Of a stretch of DNA of 64,000 nt, positions 32,279 to 43,973 are shown piece after piece. Source of the stretch: Ilyonectria destructans (lineage: Eukaryota > Ascomycota > Sordariomycetes > Hypocreales > Nectriaceae); contig JAHEWK010000016.1 of assembly GCA_020740775.1 (NCBI GenBank), forward strand, positions 806,001 to 870,000, given 5' to 3'. Position 1 is the stretch's first letter. Every line of letters begins with the position of its first letter. Under the pieces are notes generated by a model that made no database searches, had not been told where the DNA came from, and saw nothing but the letters and a program-made list of their open reading frames with translations. The translations under genes were made by a program, and so were the position numbers.

Positions 32279-34950
32279 TCATGACCTTGTCAGGGGACCT
32301 CGTCGACCCCTCTCGCGATCCCTTCGTCCATCCGCCCCTGTCACCTTCATCCAGTCCTCCCATTCCTTGCTCATTTCCATTAATACTGATCCCATTACCA
32401 TCGCGCTGGCCATCAGACCGTGGCCCTCGCCTTCGAGTACTCGCACTTCGCAGCGGCGCATCGTCTTGCCGAGCCACTTGACGTTGTCGACGGGAACACG
32501 CGTATCCCTGCTTCCGTGGTGGATAACCACTGGCCGCGTAATGTCGACGTAGCGGAATCCAATCGTATGTCGTCGCTCCAGACATACCAGCAAATCCACG
32601 GCAGGGTTGGCTCCGGTAGTTGCCAACTCCCAGATGGCGTGTGTCAGCCGTAGATCATACGTCACTTGGCGTTCCTTGTCCGCCATCGCATCTTGTGCCG
32701 CAGCCAGAATCGCCGTCTCAGGATTCCTCGTGCCCTGGGGGGGATGCATCCGGTCCATGTTCTCCGTCGCATTGGGCTGTTCCAGCGGCATGTCACCATT
32801 CATCATGGCGTTTGGTGATTTTCCGTAGCCTTCGTGACCAATGTTCTCCTTATCCAGGCTGGGCGTCACGTTTCGGTGGCCGTCTTTGCCATCCTTTCCG
32901 TTTACGTTGGACTTTCGCTTACTCCTTCGAGGATTCTTAGGGAGGGAGCTGGTGATGGAACTGCTGGTCGCCGTCATGAAGCTGCTGTTGGCAGCCTTGA
33001 GAAGAGGCGTCGGGAGAGCGCGGAGGATCCTTTGCGACGTCGGGATGGCGTTTGTCGGGGGAAGCGTCTGAGACGTCCCAAACACGTTCATCTGGGACGG
33101 AGGAATCCATGGCGCCAGCAGGTGGATTCTGCCGCGGATATGCTGAGGCATTCGCAGAGCGGTTGCAAGAGCGTAGATGGCACCGGCGGAGTGAGCGAGG
33201 ATGGAGAACTTGGTAATCTTCAATGCTTGGCAAATAGCATAAACGTCATCTATCACAGTTAGAACAGTCCTCTTGGGTGCGATGAGCACTTACCAGGCCA
33301 GCTGAGCGGCGTGGCCGTCCCGTCTGAATACGGCTCGCTGTCTCCCACACCAGGTCGGTCAGGAGTAATCAACCGCAGCTTCAGCGTCAAGGCAAGCTCG
33401 TCATAAAAGGCCGTAATATATCTCGTCAAGCCCATGCCCACGCAGCAGAAGACGGCCGAGCCCTCCGAATCACCCACCTCGGAGAAGGAAATCACACGAC
33501 CCGTCTGAGGATGCTTGATCTTCTGAGACAAGCGAGGTGAGCAGAGGTAGGACTCGACAGCGTCGTCAACCGAGTCAGCGGACTGGGGGCGCTCGTAACC
33601 GGTCGGGATGGGGATCTGGCTGTCGCGAGCTGGGGATTCCTGTCGCTCCTCCGACTTGGGGTTGATGCCAGCAGATAGGCGCTTAAGCCTCGAGCTGCTG
33701 CGCTTGAGCTTCAGTCCGTCTGGCGGGATTGGGCTATGGTGTCCGGATCGACGGCGAGAATTACGGTCGCTGCTGTGATGTCGACGGCGACCCTGGGCCA
33801 CGGCAGGGAATGGTGCGCCTTCGTCTTCGTCATCATCTCCTGGCAAGTCGTCTCCGACATCAAGGAAGCTTCGGCCGGCCATGGTCTTGGTCCTGGTTGG
33901 GGAGTGCGAGTCGTCGAAGCCGTAGATGGGAGACTTGGCGGATGCTCTCAGCATATCCTGGTCAGAATGGCGCTTTCTCCTGCCATGCTCACGGGATCGG
34001 CCATACTCTTCCGTCTCGGGGATAACTTCGCTCAGAGGCCCATCACTGTCTCGCTTGGACCGTCTTGCGCTGGTGCGTTTCCCACTTTGCGACGTCGACC
34101 TCCTCAGGCTAGAATCGCGGACTGGGATGGGGCATGGGCTCTCCATTCTGCGCTCGGCGTGGGCGTTGTGGTTCGGTTCCTCGTGAATAGCCGTCTCGGC
34201 GAAGAAGGGATCTCCCCGGCCGCCGGAGTGGGTGCTGCTCCCGGTGGCCAAGACTCCGGAGGCAGAGGCCGGGAGACCACCCGAGGCGCGCTTGCGCTCA
34301 ACCTCCTTCTCGCGGAGTTGTTCTTTGGAGCTCATATACATGAGGCCCTTGGAGCTCCTCCCAGTCTTCTTGCCCCAACTATCATGCGACCGTTGGTGGT
34401 TCAGTTCTGGGCTTGGCGCAGAGCGGCGTTCGATGGACAGGTTTCCGATGCTGTGGGTGTCATCATTCTTGGAGACGGACGATCCCTTGGACGACGGGCG
34501 TGAGGTGCTGTTGCGGATAAAGGAGCGAAGACCACTCTCGCGACTCGGACTCCTCGGGCTCTTGGGGCTCTTGGCGGCCGTCAGGGGGGAGTAGCCGCTC
34601 GGGGGCTTGGAGGTGCGGATGACGGGCGGACAAGCGGCGAGGTCGTCGAGGGAGACGGCGGCCTGCCTCAGATCGTCGGCGTTGAGCGAGTGGAAGGCGC
34701 CGTAGTCGACGCCGAAGCTGCCGTGGCCGGGACTCGTGGGGACGGAGAGACTGGTCGGGGAGGCCTCGAAGTGGTTGTTGGCGGGCTTGGAGATGACGCT
34801 CAGGCTGGTGATGAGGTTGGAGATGACCTCGGGACTGGCAGGAGGCATGCTCGCACGTTTAACGGCCGATGGGGGCTGCAGTGAGCGAGGGCGGCCATGG
34901 TGACGGACTCGGGCCGGGATAGGGGGGGCGGCAGCGGGATCGAGTTCCAT
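32279..34950 (-). CDS. Long alpha/beta hydrolase with a disordered N-terminal half
   Basis: Two exons: 34950-33294 and 33249-32279 (2628 nt, 875 aa), separated by a 44 bp intron with GTAAGT, TCTAACT and ATAG. The first ~470 residues are Ser/Pro/Arg-rich and probably disordered, with many SP and RSxS sites that suit phosphorylation. The catalytic domain starts near VISFSEVGDSEGSAVFCCVG. It has the oxyanion-side DRPGVGDSEP segment, nucleophile Ser in ILAHSAGAIYAL, a later Asp in HHGSRDTRVP and His in EGEGHGLM, so the triad is complete. A second low-complexity insert (~100 residues) lies between the nucleophile and the acid. There is no signal peptide. The substrate is unknown; the long regulatory-looking N-terminus suggests a controlled cytosolic esterase or lipase rather than a digestive enzyme. 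Confidence 0.88.
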
Positions 34951-35641
34951 GGCGGCTGGAGGCGCGACGGGCTCTGGAAGTTAGTGAAACCGGAGATGGG
35001 ATGGCCAGCTAGAAGGCTCGCGCGCTGGGCGGATGCGGCGCGAGGTGCGGCGCGTTTCCTGCGCGTGATGCTACGGAAGGAGTCTGGCGATGCGCGCGCG
35101 CAGAAGCGGAAGCGGTAGTGTGCAGTAGAGCGGATAATGCAGCACGGAGGCGCAGGACGTCGATGTCTCGCCCGGAGTGGGCTCGGGTTGTCTTGGGAGG
35201 TCTTAGACGCTGCAGCAAGTAATTGAAGGTGTCTCGCACGGCGCAAGTCAGGCGGTTGCAGCGACACAGCGGCGGCTGCTGCACTGTGCTGTCGAGGGTC
35301 GTCGATGGCGGAGGGAGTAGATGCAGTATGTGTATGTAGGGAGGGACTGTGGTGGAGGAGGTCGCGGCGGACTGGTTGGTGCAGCAGTAAAGTGGGTGGA
35401 GAAGAGTGAGTGCCTTAGTGCGAAGCGCAAGGTGGTTCGGTGCCGGGTTTGTGGTTGCAGGGACCTGCCTTGCAGGAGGAGGAAAGACAGGGAAGATGAG
35501 TACCAAGAGTGGATTGAATTGGCGACGGGCTAGAAGCGGGAAGGATGAGATGAAAGAGAGCGACAGCGTCAGATGACGACGACGAGCGACAGAAGCAAAG
35601 GAGAGAACAAGAGACAGATGTGAGAGGGGGGATACTCGGTA

Positions 35642-35677
35642 AATGGATAAATGGATGGATGGATGGATGGATGGATA
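35642..35677. repeat. (ATGG)n microsatellite
   Basis: About eight imperfect ATGG tetranucleotide units run in a row, in the far upstream region of the alpha/beta hydrolase gene. Confidence 0.8.
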
Positions 35678-36390
35678 CATAGACGGATAGATTGGACGGA
35701 TGGAGACACACACTGCACCGAGACTGGCCTGGGGGTTGAGGCCACAGGCCCAAGTTGGGACGGTGGCGTCGCCTACTTTGGTGTCCTGCTACTCCGTGAT
35801 AGTACAGTGGTCCAGAGTCGGAGAGGCAATAAACTCTCTCTGTCCACAAGGCAACGGGCGGTCATTCCAGAACCCCAGAGACCAAAACAAGCACGAGTCA
35901 TGTCAAGCGCCGGCGAGTAGATTGCCGCCGACGTTTGCTGACGAGATGGCGCCGAAAGAACCATCATCATCGGGGGGCGTGAGGCGGCGGGAGTTTTTTT
36001 TGGCAATCTAGGTAGGTACTGAAGAGGCTATTAAATGCCTAATTATTACCTAGGGGATCCGGCAGATGCCGCAGCCGCCAAAGTCCCATCGTCAGCCCCC
36101 ATCTGCTTCATCCATACTTGATCGCCCTCTCCGGGTCTCTTCTTCTCGCATCTTCTTACAGTCGCATTGCAAAAATGCAAAATGCAAAATGCCCTGCACG
36201 TTTATGCGCCCGCCCTTGCATACAGGTACAGCAGACGCACGCCCGGGATCGCTGCTGCAGGACCCCCCCGCGCGCGCATATTCGTAAGATGCTTGTTTCG
36301 CCATGGGCAGACTCCCGACGGCGTCAGCGTGATCAGCTCCCACCACCACCACATCTCACTCACTCACTCTCCGGCTTTGTTGGGAAGATC

Positions 36391-36419
36391 CCGAGAGAGA
36401 GAGAGAGAGAGACAGAGAG
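36391..36419. repeat. (GA)n microsatellite
   Basis: Ten or so GA dinucleotides followed by an interrupted GACAGAGAG end. It is intergenic. Confidence 0.8.
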
Positions 36420-37019
36420 TTTCGGGTCCAAGCTCCATGCAGCCATGGGAGACTCCGTATGCAGGAGAATGAACCGGGGCCAGCAAACCCAAAGAAAAGG
36501 CCCCGATTCAGCTGCGGTGGTGGTCGACCCCAATTGGGAACCGGGGGGAGACGGGGAGAGGAGAAGGGGGAGGGGGCACGCGGTAGATGGGGTTCCCGCA
36601 CGCTGGGCTCTTCTGGAATGCGAATTGTAAATTAGGGGGCCATGATGCGGTGCGGTGCGGTTCATCCGGAGGCGCTTGACTCTTTCGTCACCGCTGGAGT
36701 TGCAGTCGAAGGTTTTTTTGCTTCCGGTGGACTGTAAGACGGCGGATAGCGGACGGGAGAGATGGCGTAATCGTAATCCAGTGAGGACAAGGAACACCAA
36801 ACACAACAATTACACTCACACTCACACTTATTATTATTCTTCTTCTTCTTCTGTCACACTCTCACTCTCAACAGCTCATTGCGGTCCAACACAACTCCCA
36901 TTGCTAGGGCCCATGATCCAGCTGCTCAGCGCTACAGCCAGCTAGCCCCGTGGCCAGCAGGGATCACACGCGCGCACGGGGTCAGGGGCCGCACGAGCTG
37001 TCCCGCCGGAATATCAAAG

Positions 37020-37041
37020 CCTGTCCTGTCCTGTCCTGTCC
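37020..37041. repeat. (CCTGT)n microsatellite
   Basis: Four tandem CCTGT pentanucleotide units. It is intergenic. Confidence 0.75.
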
Positions 37042-37327
37042 CCTCGCTCTTTGTTCTGCCTGCTGCAGGCTCCAGGGGTTTTTGTATTTTTCCTTCCGGC
37101 CTTCCCTATTGCTCAGGTTGTTCTCCGGCGCTCTCTGGGAGCTGGAACACTCCAGAACAAGCTGGGTATCCCTACTGAGCGGAGCGGCGGGGCTCCACCA
37201 TGCACCCCCAGCCAGTGGGAACCTACTGTATGCACCCACTGATCTCCCGCTGGTTCCTACCTAACTTAGGGGGGCCGGCTCCTCTTCTCTCCGTCCTGTC
37301 CGCTGGGTCGTTCACTGGACCGCTGCT

Positions 37328-37365
37328 CTCTCCACTGGCAACTCCACTGGCAACTCCACTGGACA
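37328..37365. repeat. Tandem CTCCACTGGCAA units
   Basis: Three near-identical 12-bp units in a row. The CCACTG core recurs in other gene-free parts of the window. Confidence 0.65.
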
Positions 37366-37509
37366 CAAAAACGCCAGTGGACCCTCCAGGCACCACGACA
37401 GGGGAAGAAGCCCCCACTGCAAATGATGGAAATGATGGGAAATGGATGTCGTCAACTCCATCTGATTTGCCCGTCGATGGGCCGCATTAAAACATTTCAT
37501 TATTGGTCC

Positions 37510-37536
37510 CCATCCCATCCCATCCCATCCCATCCA
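37510..37536. repeat. (CATCC)n microsatellite
   Basis: Five tandem CATCC units. It is intergenic. Confidence 0.8.
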
Positions 37537-38410
37537 CTCTCTCTCATCGTGTCCTAGACATCTCATCTCATCTCGCCTTGTCTCGTATGCTCCCGTAACC
37601 GCGTCCGGAGTAGAGTACCGGTCGATCCATCTCGAAATCACCTTAAATAGCCGAGGTGAGAGAGGCCGAGTCGCGTACCACAGAACACGAACACAAGCCG
37701 TAGCCGCCACCAACGGCATCAACGCCAGGAACGCGTGTATCCGGCCTGTGCTTGGCTGATAAGTGGCCTCACGGCTTCAGCAGCCGCCCCTAGATCCCAG
37801 CTCCCGTAGTGCTCCGCCGAAAAAGCACCTCGGGTCAACGGCTGCTTTTTTATAATGCCGCTGTAATTAACCCCGTCAGCCTTCAATCACCGACGTCCCA
37901 TGTTCCCTGCCCAACGGGATTTGTGGCTGCTGCTCGTCTGACAAGCGATGGGTCCCTTAACATATGATGCACCAGCCACACTTGCTTGTGTCTGATAGGG
38001 GACTGCACCATTGCCATTATAGGGCTGGTGTGGGAAGGGAATCCTTGGCCCGTTCCGCTAGAACAGGCTACGTCATCGCTCGCAAGCTCCAGCCACACTT
38101 CTGATCCCCGTAAACCTGCCAACCTTTGACGACATGATGCGGCGAATCTACGAACCTCGACGTCATGATGGCTGATGGGTGTGCATTCCGGGTGTCGTCA
38201 TTAACACATTCAACCATGTGTCTTATCTAGTATAACGTTCATACTATAATGCATGTTTCCTCTACCACATGCATGTGTCTCTGAACAAGTCCAGTGTCCT
38301 CAACACCATTCAACACCACATCCAACATCACCACTAACCACATCCAACATTACCACTCACCACACCCAACATCATAACTACACAACTCAAACAAACCACA
38401 TCAGTCCAAA

Positions 38411-39427
38411 ATGGACCTCCTCCTCTCCCTCCCAATAGCCTCCTACCTCCTCGCCCCCTCCTCAACCTCCCTCTCCACCTCGCTCAACCTGCTCTTCTTC
38501 TACATGACCTGGACCACCCTCATCCTCTCCCACTCGCCGCTCAAGATCCGCCTCGTCGGGTCTCTCGCCATCCGCCTCGCGCTATGGCTGATACCGTCTC
38601 TCATAACACTCCTATTCGACCTCGCCCTCCCCAGCCTTGCCGAGTCCATCAAGCTAGGCGGCCGCTCCGCCCTGCCTCCCAGGGATCCTCGTCGGCTGCT
38701 CAGACAGCTCGGCCTCGCGCTCTTTAACCTCGTCTTCATCACCGCTGCTGAAGGCGTCTCGAGTCTCGTGTTTGCGTACATCTTCCAGGAGCCCGACTTT
38801 AAGACCAACTCTGCCCTGCCTCTCCCATGGCAGATGGCAAAGCACATCTTGATACTCTTCTCCGCCCGCGAACTCCTCCACTACAACCTGCACCGCTACG
38901 TCCTCCACGGCACATCGTCCCTCGCAAAATACCACACCCGCTACGCCCACACCCGCGCCGCCGCTCCCTACAGCCTCCAGCTCTTCGCCGACCACCCGCT
39001 CCCGCTGCTGGTGCAGCGCTTCCTCCCCATCTACCTCCCGGCGCTGGTCCTCCGCCCGCACCTGCTCACCTACTTCCTCTTCCTCGCGCTGTGCACCGGC
39101 GAAGAGACGCTCGCCATGTCGGGCTACAGCGTCGTGCCCGGCATCATCATGGGCGGCATTGCGCGCCGTTGCGCCATCCACTATGCTGGTCAGGGGGCTT
39201 CCAACTACGGCGCGTGGGGACTGCTGGACTGGGTGAATGGGACGAGCCGCGGCGGGGACATGTTGGAGGATGTCAAAGCTGAAGCCGAAAAGCACCATCT
39301 CAAGGAACGGTCAGCAGACAAGGTTGACAATGGAGTGGGCATGATTCAAGGCGGACTTGATGCGTTGAGGAATGGGAATGGGCCCCGGAGGAGTCCCAGG
39401 ACGAGATCGAGCAAGCGTGCATCCTAA
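38411..39427 (+). CDS. Fatty-acid-hydroxylase/sterol-desaturase superfamily membrane protein
   Basis: An intronless gene of 338 aa. Four or more hydrophobic spans occupy the N-terminal 130 residues and the segment around 200-240. The di-iron histidine clusters are visible in the usual order: HYNLHRYVLH (~158-167), KYHTRYAHTRA (~175-185) and AIHYAGQGASNYGAWG (~255-270), the last ending in the conserved N-Y/F-G. Such enzymes hydroxylate or desaturate lipids in the ER membrane using O2. The middle and last clusters are a little sparse in His compared with sterol C-4 or C-5 enzymes, so activity should not be assumed. The C-terminal 50 residues are basic (RRSPRTRSSKRAS), without a clear ER retrieval motif. 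An A/C-rich leader precedes the start codon. Confidence 0.85.
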   Translation: MDLLLSLPIASYLLAPSSTSLSTSLNLLFFYMTWTTLILSHSPLKIRLVGSLAIRLALWLIPSLITLLFDLALPSLAESIKLGGRSALPPRDPRRLLRQLGLALFNLVFITAAEGVSSLVFAYIFQEPDFKTNSALPLPWQMAKHILILFSARELLHYNLHRYVLHGTSSLAKYHTRYAHTRAAAPYSLQLFADHPLPLLVQRFLPIYLPALVLRPHLLTYFLFLALCTGEETLAMSGYSVVPGIIMGGIARRCAIHYAGQGASNYGAWGLLDWVNGTSRGGDMLEDVKAEAEKHHLKERSADKVDNGVGMIQGGLDALRNGNGPRRSPRTRSSKRAS

Positions 39428-39642
39428 TTATCAGATGACACGCTTTATAATGTATGAGATATTTCACGAGTAGCCCTTAGTTACACCAAAAGCCGTGCTC
39501 TTTATGTTCAGACCATATGTACTTCTATTACGATGTATGCAGGCCCATGTACCCTGTATCCTCCGCTCTATTGTGCAAGACCAGTCTCCGGCTCCTGAGG
39601 GCCATCCAGTCTATCCGACCCAGCCCATCCATTAACAGCCAG

Positions 39643-41779
39643 TTAGTTGTACGCCATCTTCTTCTTGAACCACGCGAGCGTCTCTAGCCCGCTCTGCACC
39701 CTCATTCCCATCCTGGCATCCATGAGGTACACCTCCCAGACCTTGACAATGTCGAGTTGCTTCTGGCACTCGTCGAACTTCTGGCGGCGGTACGCGGCAA
39801 TCTCCTCGACTGTCCCCTCGGGGGGGCTGCAGCACTCGACCCATGCGATGGAACCCAGCTCGTAGTTTGCGGCGGGCGGGACGTAGTCGTCCTTTGTAGT
39901 TCCCTTGAAGGCATACCTTGATATGATTAGTAAAGGACAGCAGGCTGTTTGGAATAACTCACTTGTCTTGCTTCAGGATGTGCTCTTGCAGAAGGGCTCG
40001 TGCCTCGTCATACTTGCCCATTCTCTTCAGCAAAGTCGCATTCAGAAGCGCCCATATGCCCATCTCGTCGACCTCCTTCTTTATCGCCTCAACAACCTCT
40101 CCCTTGGCAGTGCACCGCTCCCACTTGAGGTTGGCCGTGGCGCGCTCCAGCTCGACAGGACCCATCCGCTTGGGTCCGTTCCACATGTACGCCATCTCCA
40201 GAGCTGGGCTGGGACCAATGGCATCGGCAAGGTCAATCCCGGCGGCCTTGGCTCGCTCCTCCCACTTCTGAATCTTGCGGTGCAAGTATGTCTCGATCGG
40301 CAGCTGTCGCGCCATGAACTTCTTCTTTCCGACGACCGACGGGGCCTTGCCGAAGAACTCGTGCACCTTGACCTTTTGCCTGCGCGCCTCGTCTTCGTCT
40401 CCACTGTGCACGGCGTCCCGATACAGCTCCAGGGATGCGGATCCAGCCATGTAGTAGTACAAGGCCGGGCTCCAGTCGTTGACCTCGAGGCACCGCAGGA
40501 AGGCGTCGCGCATGCCGTCCCAGTTCTGGACAAACATGTAGCTAATGGACAGCTCAAAGTTGTTAACGGCGGCCACCTGCTTCATCTTGGACTCTTCGCC
40601 CGTCGTCAGGATCTCGACAGCCTTGGAAAGCTGCTGCTCGTTCGCATACTGTCTGGCCTCCTCCACGCGCCAGAGCCTCGAGTTGGGATACCGCTGTCGC
40701 ATGGATGCCAGCAGCTGGTCACACTTCTCCCTGGGAGGGCCAACCACATCCGCGTGCTCGTCGAAATCCTTTTCGTCAGGCAGAATATCCACTACTCCCA
40801 GGAGGCCGTTGTAGTACGCCAGAAGAACCATTGCCGCAATCGCTCCGTTTACGTTGTTGTACGCAGTCGAGCGCCAGAGCATACGCACACCCCGTTCGCG
40901 ATCTCCGCTGAATCCAACAACAGAGAGGATGCGAGAAAAGGCGGGCGGTACAAGAGTCAATATGAGGAGGAGGATGCCGAAGCACATGTTGGCGCCAGAG
41001 TGCACGAAAATATCCAACGGGTTGTCGAGGACCATTGTGTCAGACGTGACGGGCTTTGACTTGGCCTGGAGGGGAGCCTCGTCGGCAGTCTTTTCGCCAT
41101 CGACTGTCCCCTCTGGCGAAGTGACGGTAGTGGAGGAATCAGTCGGGTTGGAGGGTGTCTGGACTCCTGAGGAGTCGCTTGAATCTCCAGTCTTTTCATC
41201 AATAATCTTCGATGTGTCTTCGAACTGGCCGTCTTTCCTTTCCTTCAACGCCTTCTCTTCGGCGGCGATGATTGCATCGAGCGTGAGAAAAGCCTTTCTC
41301 AACTTGTAAAAGCTCTTCATGGCCTCGATCAAGCTCTCGTGCAGCACGCCAACAACGGCGCCCATGAGCTGCGTCTCGGCGCGTACAAGCTCATACTCGG
41401 TCCCCGGCGGGTAAAGCTTACTCCCGGCGCGGGCCTTGCCGTGCCTCTGAGCCTTCTTGTAGTCATTCCAGGCGCGGGCCTCGCACTCGTCCAGCTTGGC
41501 TGTAGTCTCGGCCATGACCTCCTTCTCGAAGCCCAGCACCGAGCGCATGAAGATGGTGACGGCCAGACCCAGCTGGTGGAAGGAGGAGTCGCCGGTCTGC
41601 AGCTTCTCCCAGGCGCCGTCGATGTCGTCATTCATGATAAGCCCGGACGAGTTCATGGCGTCGTCAATGTCCTCCATCTCCTTGGCGACGTTGTCGCGCG
41701 AGGAGTCGCTGTCGCTGCCCGTGGCGCTGGCATCGTCGGGCTTTGCGCTCGAGCGGAACCACCCGGCTAATCGACTCAT
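39643..41779 (-). CDS. iml2: Iml2-family protein (inclusion body clearance)
   Basis: Two exons: 41779-39963 and 39916-39643 (2091 nt, 696 aa), with a 46 bp intron (GTGAGT, ACTAAT, CAAG) near the 3' end. The N-terminal Ser/Asp-rich segment leads into the family core: GLIMNDDIDGAWEKLQ, FQLG-like SFHQLGLAVTIFMRSVLGFEKEVM and a helical-repeat region. A hydrophobic pair (NMCFGILLLILTLVPPAF and AAMVLLAYYNGLLGVVDI) follows, then TPR-like repeats (LWRVEEARQYANEQQLSKAVEIL, SYMFVQNWDGMRDAFLRCLEVNDWSPALYYYMAGSA) to the C-terminus. Family members (Iml2 in fungi, TTC39 in animals) are linked to lipid-droplet-dependent clearance of protein inclusions and to mitochondrial or nuclear membranes. An acidic linker (~200-245) is low complexity. 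Confidence 0.9.
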
Positions 41780-43115
41780 TTTGGTGAGACGACGGTTGGG
41801 GTTGTTGAGTGTGGTGGTAGTGGTGGTTTGGTGGGTGTAGCAGAAATTGAAAAGCGAAACCCCAGATTGCCAAGACGTGACCGATATTTACCAACCTTCC
41901 AGCACGCCAAAAATTACAGTTGTCAAGCACAGACCCGACGACTGTGATCTGGAGATATAGTTAATCTAGGGCGACTTTCCCGGAGGCTTCTCGAAGGGCT
42001 CAGCCTCGAATGCTGACGTCCCAGGCTGAATGCTGTCAGAGACTTGACGTAGTCTCCAGGGTTGTCTCGGGCGTCGGAGTGATTTGGGACCCCGCTATTG
42101 GGAACCAGCAGTCCAGCGGAGAGGAGAGCGGAGATATTATAAAGGGAAAAATTCGAAGCCTCGATTCACGGAGCTCGTTGTGTCCCTGAACTACCCAGAG
42201 AATGAGTGCAGGGTCGACAGAGGGTAGGATGCAAGAGCAAAACGAGCGAGTTTTGCTTGAGCTTTCCATGAAAGATGGAAAACCCGCCATAGCTGGAGAT
42301 ACCGGCACCTCGGGGCCGTGAGCGACACTGCCATAGGTCGGCCTTAGGGGACTTTAGGGGACTTTAGGCGGGACAATGGCGCCCCCGGTCCCCACTCCGT
42401 TGCGGCCGAAAGCGTCGTATTTTATCACAGCGTCTGCGGCGCCTTTGTGGCTTTCGGCGGGGTTGCCGTCTCACAGTTGCATTCAACTCGCGCTGCTCGT
42501 GTCGGAGGTTGCGGGGGATGATGGGATGGCTTTGAGGGTGACGTATGGCGAGGCAAAACAGGGAATGTTGTCAGCGGGTTGAGGCTATGAAGTTGAGCTT
42601 GGAAAGTTGAAGTGAGTGATGTGTTGGCTTCGCGTTGAAACTGTCTTTTGACAACACAATGCCATCATCTACATTTGTCCCTCCAAATATTGCAAAGCGA
42701 TTTCTCAAAGCAAGGAAATAAATTGACCCAAATATAACACTTCATCAATCAGAAACACACCCCTCACTACCGGAACGATTACCGATGGGTCAAGACCAAC
42801 CGATCCCTGTGCCGTCCAGCTCCAGTACAATGCTGATGCATCCCTCTTCCATCTCCTTCCACCACCTCCCTCCTACCCTATAGCGCCGCCGGCCCATCAC
42901 TTCTTCCGCGCCCCGATCTCCGCCACGCCGCCGTCCAGCTCGCCGCCTCGTCGCGCAAGGCTCCGACCGTCAACATCGCCAGCCACAGAATCACCACCGC
43001 AGCTCACATCGCCGTCCTGAAGCCAGAAATCGGCCACTCCAGCAGGATACCCCACCGCCATCCTTAAACGCAAATCCCACATAACCGCGCAGTCACCGAC
43101 ATCCCTTCTTGCACC
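41780..43115. other. Divergent promoter region, 1.3 kb
   Basis: It separates the divergent Iml2 and Sem1 genes. A short tandem GGGGACTTTA repeat lies at about 42347-42370. No gene is recognised; the final 200 bp are the leader of the Sem1 gene. Confidence 0.45.
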
Positions 43116-43640
43116 ATGGCTTCCGACACCAAGCCCGCCGAAGAGAAGCCCGCTGAGCAGAAGCCCGAGCAGAAGCCCACCGCCCTAGGCGAGGACGATG
43201 AGTTCGAGGACTTCCCCGTCGATGGTACGAATCCCACCTGCACCCTCTATATTCCCCCCCATCCTGGTCCCCACGCCCCCGATCCCTTCCGACCTAGCAG
43301 CAGAGCTACGTAGCTAGGGAGCTGGCTACCCCCGTCAGCGAACAATCACTAACACGTCACACTCAGACTGGCCAGAGGATCAGACTGAGGCTGCCCAGGG
43401 CAGCGGCGAGACGAAGCACCTGTGGGAGGAGAGCTGGGACGATGACGACACGACCGATGACTTCTCGGCGCAGCTGAAGTGGGTTGCCCTTGATCCCCCC
43501 TCTCAAGTCCAAGATTCGACTGGACAGATTCGATTCGACAGATTCAATCTCGAAACGTCTTGTGGCAATATTTCGACGACACTGGCTAACAAAAACATAG
43601 GGAGGAACTCAAGAAGGTCGAGGCGGCGAAACGGAGGTGA
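43116..43640 (+). CDS. SEM1: 26S proteasome lid subunit Sem1/Dss1
   Basis: Three exons: 43116-43224, 43367-43478 and 43601-43640 (261 nt, 86 aa). The two long introns (142 and 122 bp) exceed the exons, and the second has CTAAC just before ACATAG. The protein is very acidic and lacks Cys. After a Lys/Glu/Pro-rich N-terminus come the two Dss1 signature blocks: EDDEFEDFPVDDWPED (~27-42) and HLWEESWDDDDTTDDFSAQLKEEL (~56-79), followed by a basic KKVEAAKRR end. Sem1/Dss1 is a disordered tether in the proteasome lid and also joins the TREX-2 mRNA export and recombination complexes. Length and motifs match the family fully. Confidence 0.95.
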
Positions 43641-43973
43641 ACAAAAACGGTCACGAATGGGAACGAGGAATGGGACGGGGATAGACCACCATCAACATCA
43701 TAGATCGGGTCCGTTATTAATGAATCATCAACACACACACTAGAACTGGGCATGGGATTCTCTCTGCCAAAGTTCATTCGCCCAATTGTCCAACCGTTCA
43801 CCTGGCACCAAGCTTAGGACCGTGATTACGACACATTGCTTTGTTTGGTTCACAACTTTCAATGTCGGTTTCTATCTGGGTATGGATATTGCTTACTACA
43901 GACTAGCCCTCCCAAGCCGACCTTTTACGATTTTCAACATCCCTTCATAACAATTCGTACGGTAGATTAACAT
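43641..43973. other. Intergenic, convergent 3' flanks
   Basis: A 333 bp spacer between converging Sem1 and PGK genes. Nothing is recognised apart from an (AC)n-like ACACACACAC near 43731-43740. Confidence 0.4.

Larger units (their letters stand above)
34951..38410. other. Gene-free 3.5 kb stretch rich in simple repeats
   Basis: This lies between two divergent genes, so it contains both promoters. It holds several microsatellites listed separately and tandem CTCCACTGGCAA units near 37328-37365. The final ~100 bp before 38411 is an A/C-rich leader with almost no G. Long open frames here follow the simple repeats and are not believable genes. Confidence 0.45.

Noticed and set aside
35009..35713. 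A 234-codon frame rich in Ser, Pro and Ile repeats
   Set aside because: Its repetitive part reads through the ATGG microsatellite; not a believable protein.
39905..41059. A 384-codon open frame antisense to the Iml2 gene
   Set aside because: Shadow of the well-supported Iml2 coding strand; no splice structure or domain.
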